A stretch of 64,000 nt of DNA from Cliona cf. orientalis (Eukaryota > Porifera > Demospongiae > Clionaida > Clionaidae), in assembly GCA_963930775.1 (NCBI GenBank), contig OZ005703.1, forward strand, positions 5,828,001-5,892,000. The letters are read 5' to 3'. Numbering within the stretch: the stretch's first letter is position 1; each line of letters opens with the position of its first letter. Positions 1-10,741 of this stretch are shown piece after piece. The notes below the pieces were generated by a model that worked only from the letters and a program-made list of their open reading frames with translations, searched no databases and had not been told where the DNA came from. The position numbers and the translations under genes were made by a program.

Positions 1-3000
1 TGATTGATATCCCTCACCTTCGTGAAAGAACCTGCAATGATAGCACAACTGCTACATCTGTGCTTACAGTAGACAATTTTCGATCCAGTGATGATGGAAC
101 ATACCAATGCATGACTATGAGAGGAAATGACACAGGCGAAGGTGGTAGCATTGAACTGAGAGGTATATTTCAAAACTTGTAATAAATCTTGTCCAATTGC
201 AACTTCAGACACCATACATGTATGCATATTAAATAATTATTATTCTGGTTAGTACTGCATCCTTCATATCATGCAAGAGTGTATTAGAAAGAGTGCAATA
301 AACTGTACATAAAGTAGTAGTAAAGTCATCTCTTTCTTGGATATCACACCATGTCTGTGCTTGCATGTATATTATTATGAATATGTCATTCATTAGCAAG
401 TGCTTAAAGTATAGGAGATTTGTACGTGATTCAGAAGATCAAAAAAAGTGTAGAATCCTGAGCAAATATACTTAAATCCTAGCACCAATGCCCAATTAAA
501 CTTGATCTTCTATGGATAGATAACCAATCAGATCACAACGTATTTGCATCATACCATAATTCACCGGCATGGGTTATAATGGGTGTTCGTACTTATATTT
601 TACAGCTGCCATCAATGGATCTCTTACTATTATACGTCATCCAACTGAAGATGAAGAATTACTTGAAGGAGGGTTACTCAGTAAAGACAATAGGACAGGG
701 ATAGTACTGGGATCACAAGTCAGCATAAACTGCATAGCTGAAACATTTAATTTAAACAATGCCCCACATATACAAATCTCATGGATTAGAGATGGAAATA
801 CCATTGTCGAGGATTCTACTCATTATATTAATACCATAGATCTGAATAGCAACCTTCAAATTACTGATTTTTCTTTACACGATATTGGAGTGTATCAGTG
901 TATATATGCTGAGACTACAGAGCTTATAACCACCATACCTTTCAAACTGCAAACTGGTGAGTAGCTTCAATGGATAATTCTTAATAATTATGTAGCTAAG
1001 CCAGACTTGAACACACAAACTGAAATATGTACAGATATTATGGATGATCATGAACATCTGAATCATGTAACTACAATTTCTCTTGAAAGAGTTTCTCCAG
1101 AGGTTATCTTGCTTCGTCCACCTGAGAAGCTGGTTATTGAGATCAAGGCTACTGGACGATATAGAAGGATAGTGTGGCATAAAAATGGATTTTTACTGCC
1201 ACATCAGTTTCCTAACTATAACGAGATACTCGTTTATGGCACCACAACACAAGATGATCTTGGACTATATGAAGTTAGCCTATTTCCAGTAAATCCCATT
1301 CAGCGAACTGTCCCCAATGAATTGGATTTCTTAATTGTTCCTCCTGGTATGCATGTGATTTGCATTATATAAATTTAATATTCGCAGGTAGCTACACTTG
1401 ATTTTAGTGAAAATTGGGCAAATAGCTAATTTCGCTAAAGTTAACAAAATTTATGTTCAAGGTAGCTCTTTCCATTCCTGTGTATATTATGACTTGTTGT
1501 ATCCGATATTTGATTGCTTACTCTACTAGCTCGTAATGGTTATCAATGCAGTTGATGCAAATACTACAATCACTAATGGATCAGACATTTCAGTTAGAGA
1601 GGGAGAGTCTCTCACCATCTCATGTATCTCAACTGGTACTCCCACTCCATCCATCTCCTGGGAATTTAATGGTCAGCCTGTGATGTTCCAACCAATGGAA
1701 AGTGTCATGGGGGAACAGGTTGTTATTACACGTGATCCTCTGACTAATGATGTTATTCCCAACATTGTATTGGGCACTATCACTTCAAACTTGTTGATAG
1801 TAAATGCCCAGTATTCAGAGTATGATGGAGTCTTCACTTGTATTGGATCTAACGATAATTTAACGATTAACATCAGCAGTGCTATGGTTAATGTGCACAT
1901 TCTCGGTAAGTGAAAAGACTATTAATAATATAATATATCTCTCTGAATGTTAATAATAATACAGTAACTATCAAAGTGGTAGTATGTTATAATAATAATG
2001 TTCTCAATATAGGTCATATTATATCATTGGCTACAGTAGTGATACACTTAGTTTATTGGGGTCCTCTTTGATAATGCATGCATGTAATTTTTCAGTTACT
2101 ACAGAATCATTTTTTCAGTTGAGAATATTTCCAGTTGATGATTGTGTCAGTTGGACTGTAAGTGAAAGCTTATTTTCAGAAAAATGTGACTATGTTATGT
2201 AATGATTTAGGAGCGAAACAACGATCAGAAACAGGGTGACATAAGAGCCCATGTTGCCGATGTAATCGACAGTGCCTGCTCTTGTGGTTTCTCAGCAACC
2301 AACATCACCGAGTCAGTATTCAGCTGTCGAAGTTCAGAAACTCAGGTTGTTTTCAAAGCACGCCTCAGCTATACAAGTCCAGCTGGAACCCAAACAGCTG
2401 AGGACCTAGTCATGCTCTTCTCATCGTGGGTTAGTAGTGGACCATCTCTGACTGTGACTGGTACAGTACTGAGTGTAGATCCAACTTGCCCAGTAGAACT
2501 TGGGTCACTAACTGATGAAGACTGTTTGAGGCCAAATCTTCCCATGGTATCGGATGCACTGAATGTCACTATCATATGGGCAGGGACACTTGGTGGTGTT
2601 CTTGCAATCGCTATTATGATTGTGATTGTGATTATTGTGCTAATATTGGTACGATATTCTTGGCGAACAAAGATGTTAAATATTTCAAGGTAAGCGTATG
2701 TAAGGAGAAAAGCCAAGTCTTCAATGATGTTTGATTATCTTAGCTGCTGTATGTATATGCATGCTTGCAGATCATATGAGCTTCAGCCTGTAGATGAGAA
2801 GTCTGAAGCAGAAGGCACTTCACAAGAGTATGAAGTAATACCAGCATTCAGTGAGGCCAACAATCCAACAGTGCAGTCAAACATTGCATATGGAATGATT
2901 CAACTACCAAAGGCCAATAACCCAGCTGTAGTGTCGAGTATCCAACAGCAAGAATGTGAATCAAGGAGAGGAGACAAACAAACATCAGCAATGCAAGAAT

Positions 3001-3101
3001 CCATTGCTGCTGCCAATTCACCCCAAGATTCAGGATATGTTAATCCTAGCACCCAAGCAGATGGAACAAACGAGGAAGAATCTACTTATGATGAAATATG
3101 A
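1..3101 (+). CDS. Ig-repeat transmembrane receptor, copy A (5' part outside window)
   Basis: Single-pass cell-surface receptor; ligand unknown. Exons read 1..162 (partial), 606..956, 1035..1346, 1552..1905, 2096..2157, 2211..2689, 2771..3101, all with GT-AG borders and mostly phase 1. The first four carry Ig domains (Cys, then Trp, then Asp-x-Gly-x-Tyr-x-Cys, e.g. GVYQC near 890). Next is a membrane-proximal cysteine domain (2096-2560), a membrane segment near 2574-2665 (WAGTLGGVLAIAIMIV), basic stop-transfer residues, and a tail with motifs YEVI, YGMI, YVNP and terminal YDEI. No lesion is visible, so it may be functional. It is about 75-90% alike to copy B but lacks B's Ig5-Ig7 exons; the join remains in phase. 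The signal-peptide exon lies upstream of the window. It converges on the minus-strand sushi-receptor pseudogene. The family assignment is from domain pattern; no ortholog name is recognised. Confidence 0.8.
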
Positions 3102-3625
3102 CAAGTTACTATCCATAATCACACACTAATAGCTAGATACGGGACACAAACTGTAGGACAAAAGATTCATTTTTGTTTAGTACTCATAATTAGGTAGCTC
3201 TAGCATGTAATACACAGTCAAGTAGCTATGAACACAATAAGCAAGGATGGTAAATTAATGTACTACCATTCTAACAACAAGGTTAATTTATGACAAAATT
3301 TACCTCACAATGACTATTTTTTGTCGATACTAATGTTTAATATTTTTGCGGATTTTGTACCCGTTATGTGCACTGTAGAACATTAGAATATTATGTCAAC
3401 CCTGTACCATTTTCGCATATAAATCGCAAAATTTAGTACTTGCAAAATGTGTTTCAAGCCAAGTCACAGAAAAATGTGCCTGCAAATAATTGTCACCCTA
3501 ATGTATATCACAATAGTAATATCAAAGCATACCAAAATGATTGTTCTGTTTTATTTTATTAAGTAGTAGGTGCCAAGTGAATACCATGGATCGAGCAACT
3601 AAGTTTCATGGATACTTGCAAAGTC
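3102..3625. other. Convergent 3' intergenic spacer of copy A
   Basis: About 520 bp between the stop codons of the two converging genes. It is clearly alike to 22777-23258 and 52902-53443, so it was duplicated with the gene pair. It must hold both 3' UTRs; a minus-strand AATAAA lies near 3551-3556. I see no other gene. Confidence 0.65.
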
Positions 3626-5338
3626 CTACAATGTCATGCTATAGGCAACGTTTGTATCAGTATTTAGGTCAATATTCTCATATATAGGACCTATTGTCTC
3701 CTTTAATTGTTGAAGTTCCAATTGTAGCTGTCTTTTTGAAATATAAGTAGCAACTAGCAAACCAATCACAACAGTTGTTCCAATAATGAAGCCCATAAGT
3801 AAAATACCAAAAGTGATAGTAACTTCAAAAAACCATGGGCTCTTCACTATTTCCACATTATCAGGGTTACGATCAGAGAAATTCGTTGATATTATCGTGC
3901 TGGTAACATTTGGGATACAAGTATCGTCGTTATCAGTAACATTTTGAGCGACAATGTCATGGTTGCAATTGCAATTGCACTGGGGAATACTTCCAGTCCA
4001 GCTTCCATTAAGTAGGCATATGCATGTTCTGGTTGAATATCCTTTAATGGAAGTGAATCCACAATTGAGGCAAAAGTATACTGCAGTGGATCCACTCTTT
4101 GTTTCACTGTAGCAAGCAATCCCGTTGCTAATACCAAGGGAATGGTAAGGTGGATCACACGAAATGTTTGAGGGAAGTGATGTGTTATCACCAAAAAGAA
4201 GAGGATCACAAGCTATAAGAAAATGTCCAAAATGTTATCACTAGCTTGATAGGGTATCAGTGGTTAGTAGTGGCTTACCAAAGTTGATAATTCCAGTGAT
4301 ACCAACTGTATACATCACATTACTGGCTGTAGCTGAGAAGCAGTATCATGGTTCTATCACAGGCTCAATTGAAACATCAACCAGTACTGTATCATTAGTT
4401 GAATTTGCTTCACTTGATCGTGAAAGACTGTTATAATCATCACCTGGCCCATATCGAATACTACAAAACTTATTGTTAGATCCTTGTTCGTTCAGAAATG
4501 TACAAACAAAAGTGCCAATGTTGGGATCAAACCTGATGCTTACAAAACGTGTGACATTACCTACTTAGAAATAGATGAATTTTGTAAAACTATACTATAG
4601 CCCTTGACATGCAAGTTATAGCTAAATGAGGTTTTAATGGTCACATTTAAAGCAGGTTAATTGCGCAGGAGGTCCCCGCCCCGCGCGTGCGGGCGCTCCG
4701 CGCATGCGCGCGCAGGGGCAATCCATAAGCAAACGGGCGTTATCAAGAAATGGCGACCTGCTGTCTTGTCGCTGTCGATTCTGAGGGTGTATTGTACTAC
4801 CTCAGCTCATGATTCAGGAAGTTCATGTTCTGTAGTATACGTACGTAAGCATGAAGACGCAGCGATGGTCGGACGGAATGTGGTGTCGCGGAACTGCCTG
4901 TGGACTGAAGGTGATGGGGCGCTCTAATTGGACTTATCATACCATTGGTCAAATGGTGCCGTGTCTGCTAGAGAACTGCCTTAGATCTTTTGGTGCATTG
5001 TGAGATTTTGTGTCACTCACATTTATCTGATTTTTGAGCTTAGTCACTTATTGTGTGTGTATTGCTTAGGCAATCCCTTTTCAGGGGCAGAATCAATCAA
5101 TTAATCATTAATCATCATAAGGCGCCACGCGCGGTCTAAGTATAATTGATGGACGCCAAAACATACATAGCTGTTTATTGACAATAATAAACATTGTACT
5201 GTTCAATAATAATAACAATAAGAGAACGAACATAGGCACCCCTTGCGCCTGTCGAAACCAGTGCCAGGGCTGGAAAGAACGCAGCGTATTTAATTAAGCA
5301 GTGGCAGGCACAACCAGCATGTGCGTTAGGCCATATAA

Positions 5339-5578
5339 AGTAACTTACTTGATTCTCATCCACCTTTTTCCAAAAAATAGGGGCGGGAGGAGGCATTTTA
5401 TTTTTATTTTTTACTCATCAGAACACTAGAAAGAGCAGTATCTGGAGCATATTTTCGAGGTATTTGGTAAAGGGTCGCTACTGCGCACGCGCGATAGCAA
5501 TAAAATTCATAGAGGCGGCCTGTAAAAATTGGGACGGGCGGGGATGAGAATCAAGTATATAAGCTATTTTATATGGCC
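5339..5578. mobile_element. Harbinger-like MITE (GGCC ends, TTA target duplication)
   Basis: Inverted termini of roughly 33 bp begin GGCCATATAAA and carry ACTTGATTCTCATCC on both arms. The element is flanked by TTA at 5336-5338 and 5579-5581. The 3-bp TWA duplication and GG-starting termini are typical of PIF/Harbinger elements. It is nested within the 4626..6041 insertion and related to elements at 12384, 13833 and 37176. Confidence 0.75.
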
Positions 5579-5678
5579 TTAGGTTGAGTAAGAGAGCTCA
5601 GTTTGTTACCCGGCAAGAAGAGCTGCGGAGCTAGGAGCTTATTACCCCACCCTCCCTCCACTCATAGATACGAGATTG

Positions 5679-5746
5679 GTTACATGTTTGTTTGTCTGTG
5701 TATTTGTTTGGTTGCCTGTTTGTTTGTTTGTCTGTTTGTTTATGTG
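5679..5746. repeat. TTTG-rich simple repeat
   Basis: Imperfect run of GTTT/TTTG tetranucleotide units with interruptions, inside the 1.4-kb insertion. No gene is implied. Confidence 0.7.
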
Positions 5747-6082
5747 TTCTCTCCGCCGACTTGCTCGGCGTAATTAGCCCTTTACAGTAGTGCTGGATGC
5801 GGGGGAAGTGACGCCACTCCCCCTGGTGTTATGGACCCCAAGCCTTCAGCGTTGGGAGGCGCCCCCTGCCGCACCGGGATCATGGGGACTGGAGGACTCC
5901 TCTCGTCCCCCACCTGGTGGCTGAACAGCAGGGTGGAGGTCCTGCAGACAGCTCACTGCTCAGGGGCTTCCACCAAACACTTAACTCTGGTGACAGACCA
6001 GCGGACTCAGTCGGGATTACCCCAGGGAGTTACCCTACAATTAATTAGACCTAACCTTGAATAATTTTTCTCAACTGTGATC

Positions 6083-6148
6083 TAGCCTCGTCCCCAGGCC
6101 ACTCCCGATTTTTCAATGTTGCACGGGAGTGGCCTGGGGACGAGGCTA
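6083..6148. mobile_element. 66-bp hAT-like MITE in a coding exon
   Basis: Perfect inverted arms of 24 bp starting TAGCCTCGTCCCCAGG enclose an 18-bp loop. An exact 8-bp target duplication CTGTGATC lies at 6075-6082 and 6149-6156. The intact paralog (near 54465) shows the uninterrupted exon, so the insertion is proven by comparison. An 8-bp duplication fits the hAT superfamily. It disrupts the FN3-type exon of the pseudogene. Confidence 0.85.
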
Positions 6149-6429
6149 CTGTGATCCAGATCCTAAAGGATTTCTTGCCAATACAGTTACAATGACATCA
6201 GTGGTTGGGGGACACGTTAATGAAGGGATTTGCAGGATATGTCTACAGAGGTGGTTGTCACAGGATGAAGCAGGGATGGTTGCTTCACCTCCACAACTGC
6301 TACCAGGCAAAACTGAGTCAGAGTAGGTGATTAAGAAAGATGAGCGATCAATAAGTCGTGAAGGTAAGTAGCTAATCCTGCATATATAATCAGTATCGGC
6401 AGATGCAGTGATTGATAATCGTATTACAG

Positions 6430-6760
6430 CATAGGCGTAGTAAGGTTGGAGGGGCCAAAAAGATAGCAGCACGCAAAGCGTGCGCGATTTTTGACCACAC
6501 CCACATTTATTTCGAACCACGCCCATTTTCGCATTAACGAGGCTGTGTGACAAGTGAGGCAAGAGGTTTCCTGGCTGTAGAACGAGCAGTAAGTCAAGTA
6601 GAGCATACTATTTAGCTATTTATTCATGAAGTTTCATAAGTTGACTCAGTTAGGCCTGTGAATCTGTTGATAGGCTGTATCTTGGGCTCTCTGGCCAGCA
6701 ATCAGTCAGATGGTTGGGGGGGCCATGGCCCCCCTGGCCCCCCCTATTCCTACGCCTATG
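6430..6760. mobile_element. MITE with CATAGGCGTAG termini
   Basis: Inverted ends CATAGGCGTAG / CTACGCCTATG, with a C/G homopolymer-rich right part, flanked by TACAG at 6425-6429 and 6761-6765. It is absent from the same intron of copy C, which confirms insertion. The superfamily is not assigned. A related element may be 40665..40929. Confidence 0.75.
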
Positions 6761-8599
6761 TACAGTGGCCACAATAACTTACTGGTTCACGTTGAAATTC
6801 AACCATTAGTGTTGATAAAACGTCTGCAGCATTACAGTAACTGTTCATCCTTGAGTAGTGAGGTGTAACAGTCACATCCATAATTTCGGGAACTGAAAAT
6901 AATGACACGATATTAATGACAATCATGATTGAAAAAATAAGGTGTTCAGCTGCTATTAATAGTAAATTAGTCAAGAAAGGCAACTATCAGTAATATCATA
7001 AGAATACACCTGGACAGCAAAACATTATTTTGCAAAAATTCTTTTCGTGATGGAATTCTGAAGTGGAAATAATGTGCTTACGTTTTAGTGTTACAGTAGC
7101 CACATTGCTGAAATTTCCTGCAGTGACACCACAAATTACAGAAGTTCTGCATAGAAGAGACAGACCCTGCCATCAATAACTGGATTACTACACGAGACAG
7201 CCATGTGAACCGTAGCAATGGGGCATATGCCACAGTTGTCTGTATGAAGATTATACTTTATATTACGACAGTCAGATGTAATAGCACTCCAGCTGAAAGT
7301 TATGAACATTGAAGAGATATCAGATATGTGTACATTAGTAGGAGATCGAACTGGTTCTGTAAGCAAGTAGGTGAATAAAACAAAGAAACAAAATGATTAG
7401 TATTATTACCTGTAGGCAAACTTGCATTAATCATAATTCTTCCAATAGGTATTAATTGAGAGCCATCAGAATAAACACATTCGATCATTTTGTTTTGGTA
7501 GTAAGAGTAACTAGAATTCACGATGACATTGAGAATTGAAACATAGGTGGAATTAGCAGCAGAGACACTCTGTCCATGTATATCATGACCATTGCATTCC
7601 CCACTGGAATTGCCTGATGTGTATTGACTATGATGAAGAACAACAGCATTGCTTGTGCTTGGGCAATTGAAGGCACTCCCCCTCCAAACTGTTGCTATTC
7701 CAGCGGGAACTGAACACTGATATGTTACAGTTTCACCAGGACACAAACAACCAGCTACTTGAGTCAGTCCATAGAACGGCACTACATTACTTTTTGATTC
7801 TGTATGACATAAAACCAAAATGAATCTATCTCAATGAGCTGTATATGAAACACATAATCAGCAATAGAAATCACCTATTTTGATTTGTAGTGCATTGCTC
7901 CAGTTGCTTATAATATTAATTTTGTGAAAACAACAGTTTATACAGAAAATAAGCACACTGTTCCATCCGTTGGTATATCTGTACAGGAAACGTTTGTGCC
8001 TTGTCAATGAGTGAATGTTGGGCAGCTACCACAGTTCACGTTGAATATGTTGTAGTAAAGTGATGGACAGTCTGTAGCAGAAGCATTCCAAGTGAAGATA
8101 AGCTCTGTATTATCTTCAGTATGACTGAGTTCCCAGTCAATGTTAATTGGTGACAATGCATGGTGCTAAAAATTAAGACATCAACAATAATATTATTTGT
8201 TTTCACGCAACAACATTTAAATTTGATGTAAACACAGTTATATGGTATTAATCTCACCTTTGATACTTGCTTCTGAAGGTACTGAAAAGGTACCAACCAA
8301 TGTACTTGCTACTCCATCATCACTAAGCGGCAATTAATTATCCTCCCAATCACATCAGGGGTGATAAATGTGACATTCAGTATTGAAGTATAGCAATTAC
8401 TCTCAACAGAAACACTTTTTGCCACTATAACTCCATCATTGTATGATCCATTGGTCCCACTAGTTGTGTTAAAACGACTGTGAAGTAGAGGTATTTCATC
8501 ACAATTTAAGATACTTCCTTGAAACATATGGTAGTTATTCCTCCCAGAACTCGACACTCAAATGCTACACTATTCCTCAATTGACAGTCATGATCATTA

Positions 8600-8639
8600 G
8601 TGGATAACACCACAAATTTGTGGATAACACCACAAATTT
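8600..8639. repeat. 20-bp tandem duplication
   Basis: GTGGATAACACCACAAATTT occurs twice back to back, at the 5' edge of the pseudogene's first Ig-like exon. The intact copy has a single related unit. Confidence 0.85.
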
Positions 8640-8643
8640 GTGT

Positions 8644-8705
8644 CGCGCGGGCCATACAGAGTGTATTCCACTTTAAAGTGGAATACACTCTGTATGGCCC
8701 GCGCG
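8644..8705. repeat. 62-bp perfect palindrome without spacer
   Basis: Every base from 8644 to 8674 pairs with its mirror from 8675 to 8705 around the centre CTTT/AAAG. The arms contain GGGCCATACAGAGTGTATT. The palindrome marks the point where similarity between the pseudogene and its paralog ends. No open frame is involved. Confidence 0.9.
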
Positions 8706-8987
8706 CGACTGCAGCAGCGTGACCAACCTGAAGTTTGGAAGGAATACTGTGCTGTCGAATTCGTCTCTGTGATTGAAGCATCGAAATCTGTCGCTATCAA
8801 GGCTGAGAGTCGATCTTAGACGCCATGGCATCTCCATGATTTCTGGGGCGAGCATCGATCGATGTGTACGCATTCTATTGACGACCTTTTTTTTTGTTTA
8901 TAATAAGTTTAGCAATAAAGCAAGGACACACAGAAGCATACAATATTGCTTATAATAATGCATCCTACACAAAAATGTAATGATTAA
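8706..8987. other. Likely LINE 3' flank, no gene seen
   Basis: About 280 bp between the palindrome and the stop codon of the minus-strand reverse transcriptase. It is probably 3' untranslated region of that element, since it ends in AT-rich short repeats (TATAATTATAA near 8960-9000). I see no protein-coding signal. Confidence 0.4.
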
Positions 8988-10443
8988 TTATAATAAAATA
9001 TAATCAGACAAATGACGTTTAAAACATGTTAATGAAGTACAGTTACGTAATTTATTAGGCAATTGGTTCCAAATAGTGATTGCCAACGGAAAAAATGAAT
9101 TTTGATAGGAGCAGGTTCTAAATGTTGGCACTGACAAGGTTTTTGCAACTGTTGATCTACTGTTGTAATTAGATTGACGAACGCTCACTGGTGCTTCTGG
9201 GAAGTCAGTTAGATCATTAATAATTTTAAACAGATGGCAGAGAGATGCCTGTATTCTCCTCAGTTGTAACGATGGAAGTGATGCTTCACGTAAAAGATCA
9301 TCATAACTTACATCCCATGATTTCAAACATACCTTCAATGCATACTTTTGCACCTTTTCAAGTGCTTCCACTTCTCCCTTTAGATAAGGATTCCACACGG
9401 CTGACGAGTACTCAAGACGGGGTCGAATGAAACTTATGTACAGCTTCAACAGGGTATTTGAGCTAGCATGCTTGTAAAAGCGTCTGTACAACAAACCAAT
9501 TAGCCTTCTACTTCTATTACACAGATTAGTAATGTGAGGGGTCCATGATAAGTCAGATGTAATGATCACACCTAGATATTTGTATTCTTGAACCTGAGTA
9601 AGAGCTGTATCATTAATAGTCAGGCAAGGGGGTGGTAGGGAGTGAATTTTCTTCCTTGTAATGAACATTAATCTGCACTTAGCAGTATTGAATTGGAGAT
9701 GTTTACCTGAAATGCATGATGAGATGGAATTTATGTCATGTTGAAGATGATCATAATCAGTAGAGGTTTTAATTATGCGATAGAGCACTATATCATCTGC
9801 GAATAAATTGATTCCACTTTCCGGTGAAACAACTAAAGGTATGTCGTTGATATAGCATATGAACAGAAGTGGTCCTAGGACTGACCCTTGAGGGACTCCT
9901 GAAACAACTGGCAGTGTACACGAGTTGCACCCTTCAACAGCTACAAACTGAGATCTGTAGAGCAGGTAACTCCTGATCCATCTAAGAAGATATCCATTGA
10001 GCCCTAACTTCTCCATGGATTGCAGGAGAGGGAGATGAGGTACTGTGTCGAAGGCTTTGCGGACATCAAAAAATATTGCACATACTTCATAGCCTTGGTC
10101 AAGTGCACTGTTCCAAACATCAATAACATTGATCAAAGCAGAGACAGTTGAACGTGACGTCATGAAGCCCCACTGTCGTGGAGAAATGGGAGTATTCTCC
10201 AGAAGATGTTTTTCTGTGATGCATTTGACATGCCGTTCCAACAGTTTACTTATAATAGGGAGAATTGAGATCGGTCTGAACCCAGAAGGCAAAGATTGGT
10301 TATTTCCTTTAGGTATAGGAACAATTCTTCCAGTCTTCCATTCTGATGGGAAAACACCGGTGGTAATTGAGAGGTTGAAGAGTTCTGTAAGGGAAGGTGT
10401 GATGCTCTCTGCCGTACATTTAAGCATCTTTGCTGAGATATCG
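8988..10443 (-). mobile_element. 5'-truncated non-LTR retrotransposon, reverse transcriptase domain
   Basis: An open frame of about 480 residues encodes the RT of a LINE of the jockey/CR1/L2 type. Visible RT motifs are FRPISILPIISKLLER, a fingers motif with QWGFMTSRST, catalytic Asp in FFDVRKAFDTV, GVPQGSVLGPLLF, the FADDIVLY catalytic box, and YKYLGVIITSDLSW. The C-terminal block FFPLAITIWNQLP is typical of these elements. The frame opens after a stop at about 10441, so the endonuclease and ORF1 are missing: a usual dead-on-arrival 5' truncation. The RT itself has no internal stop, suggesting a fairly recent insertion. It lies upstream of the copy A' pseudogene. Confidence 0.9.
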
Positions 10444-10571
10444 TCCTTTTACCACATGCACCATTACACTATGCAGCTACTGGGGAGATGGTCAAGGGTT
10501 CATATTAATATTAAGTGTATTATGAGTAAACGATAATAATATAATATTATAGTGAGAAATAATAATAGTTG

Positions 10572-10741
10572 TTAACTACAAAAAAGTACATTACTTAACT
10601 GCCTCCTGAACGAAAACATACTTGGAGTTGAAGCAACACAGGTTGGAAGTGAGTTCCATTGTGGAATAGTTAAGGGAAAAAAGTTTTAGCAGAGTATGAG
10701 TATGCATTCTTATTATTATGGGAGAATTTTAAGTGAGGTCA
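10572..10741 (-). pseudogene. C-terminal fragment of a second LINE reverse transcriptase
   Basis: The minus strand reads TFFPLTIPQWNSLP, then a Phe-Arg-Arg-Gln-Leu block and a stop at 10572-10574. This matches the C-terminal signature of LINE polyproteins and differs from the neighbouring element, so it is a separate relic. An in-frame stop upstream bounds it near 10741. Confidence 0.6.

Larger units (their letters stand above)
4626..6041. mobile_element. Unclassified 1.4-kb insertion with TAA target duplication
   Basis: Comparison with the empty site in copy C (54431-54440) shows that this block interrupts an intron of the pseudogene. TAA (4623-4625) is repeated at 6042-6044. It is GC-rich and CpG-rich at its left end (4660-4720) and contains a TTTG-rich run at 5679-5746 and a nested MITE at 5339..5578. 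It holds no recognisable transposase or reverse transcriptase, and I find no convincing terminal inverted repeats. It could be a non-autonomous Harbinger-type element or a solo LTR. Confidence 0.6.
3626..8640 (-). pseudogene. Ig/FN3/sushi transmembrane receptor pseudogene, copy A'
   Basis: Decayed paralog of the intact minus-strand gene at 53444..57083. Exon relics, 5' to 3' on the minus strand: 8268..8640, 7875..8165, 7410..7799, 7082..7356, 6783..6892, 6056..6377, 4279..4560, 3626..4212. Lesions visible by comparison with the intact copy: a 2-nt gain near 8526; a 4-nt gain near 8158; a 2-nt gain near 7140 giving an early stop; a 66-bp transposon plus 8-bp duplication inside exon 6056..6377 (at 6083); a 4-nt gain near 6370; a CGA to TGA nonsense at 4346-4348; and a lost cysteine (TGT to TAT) nearby. 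No signal-peptide exon is present; similarity stops at about 8640, next to a palindrome and a LINE. The membrane segment and the tail (IYENID...YSM) at 3626-3800 stay open. Confidence 0.85.

Noticed and set aside
4661-4927. 88-residue Arg-rich open frame
   Set aside because: Lies in a GC-rich transposon-like insertion, has low-complexity composition and no homologous frame in the empty-site copy.
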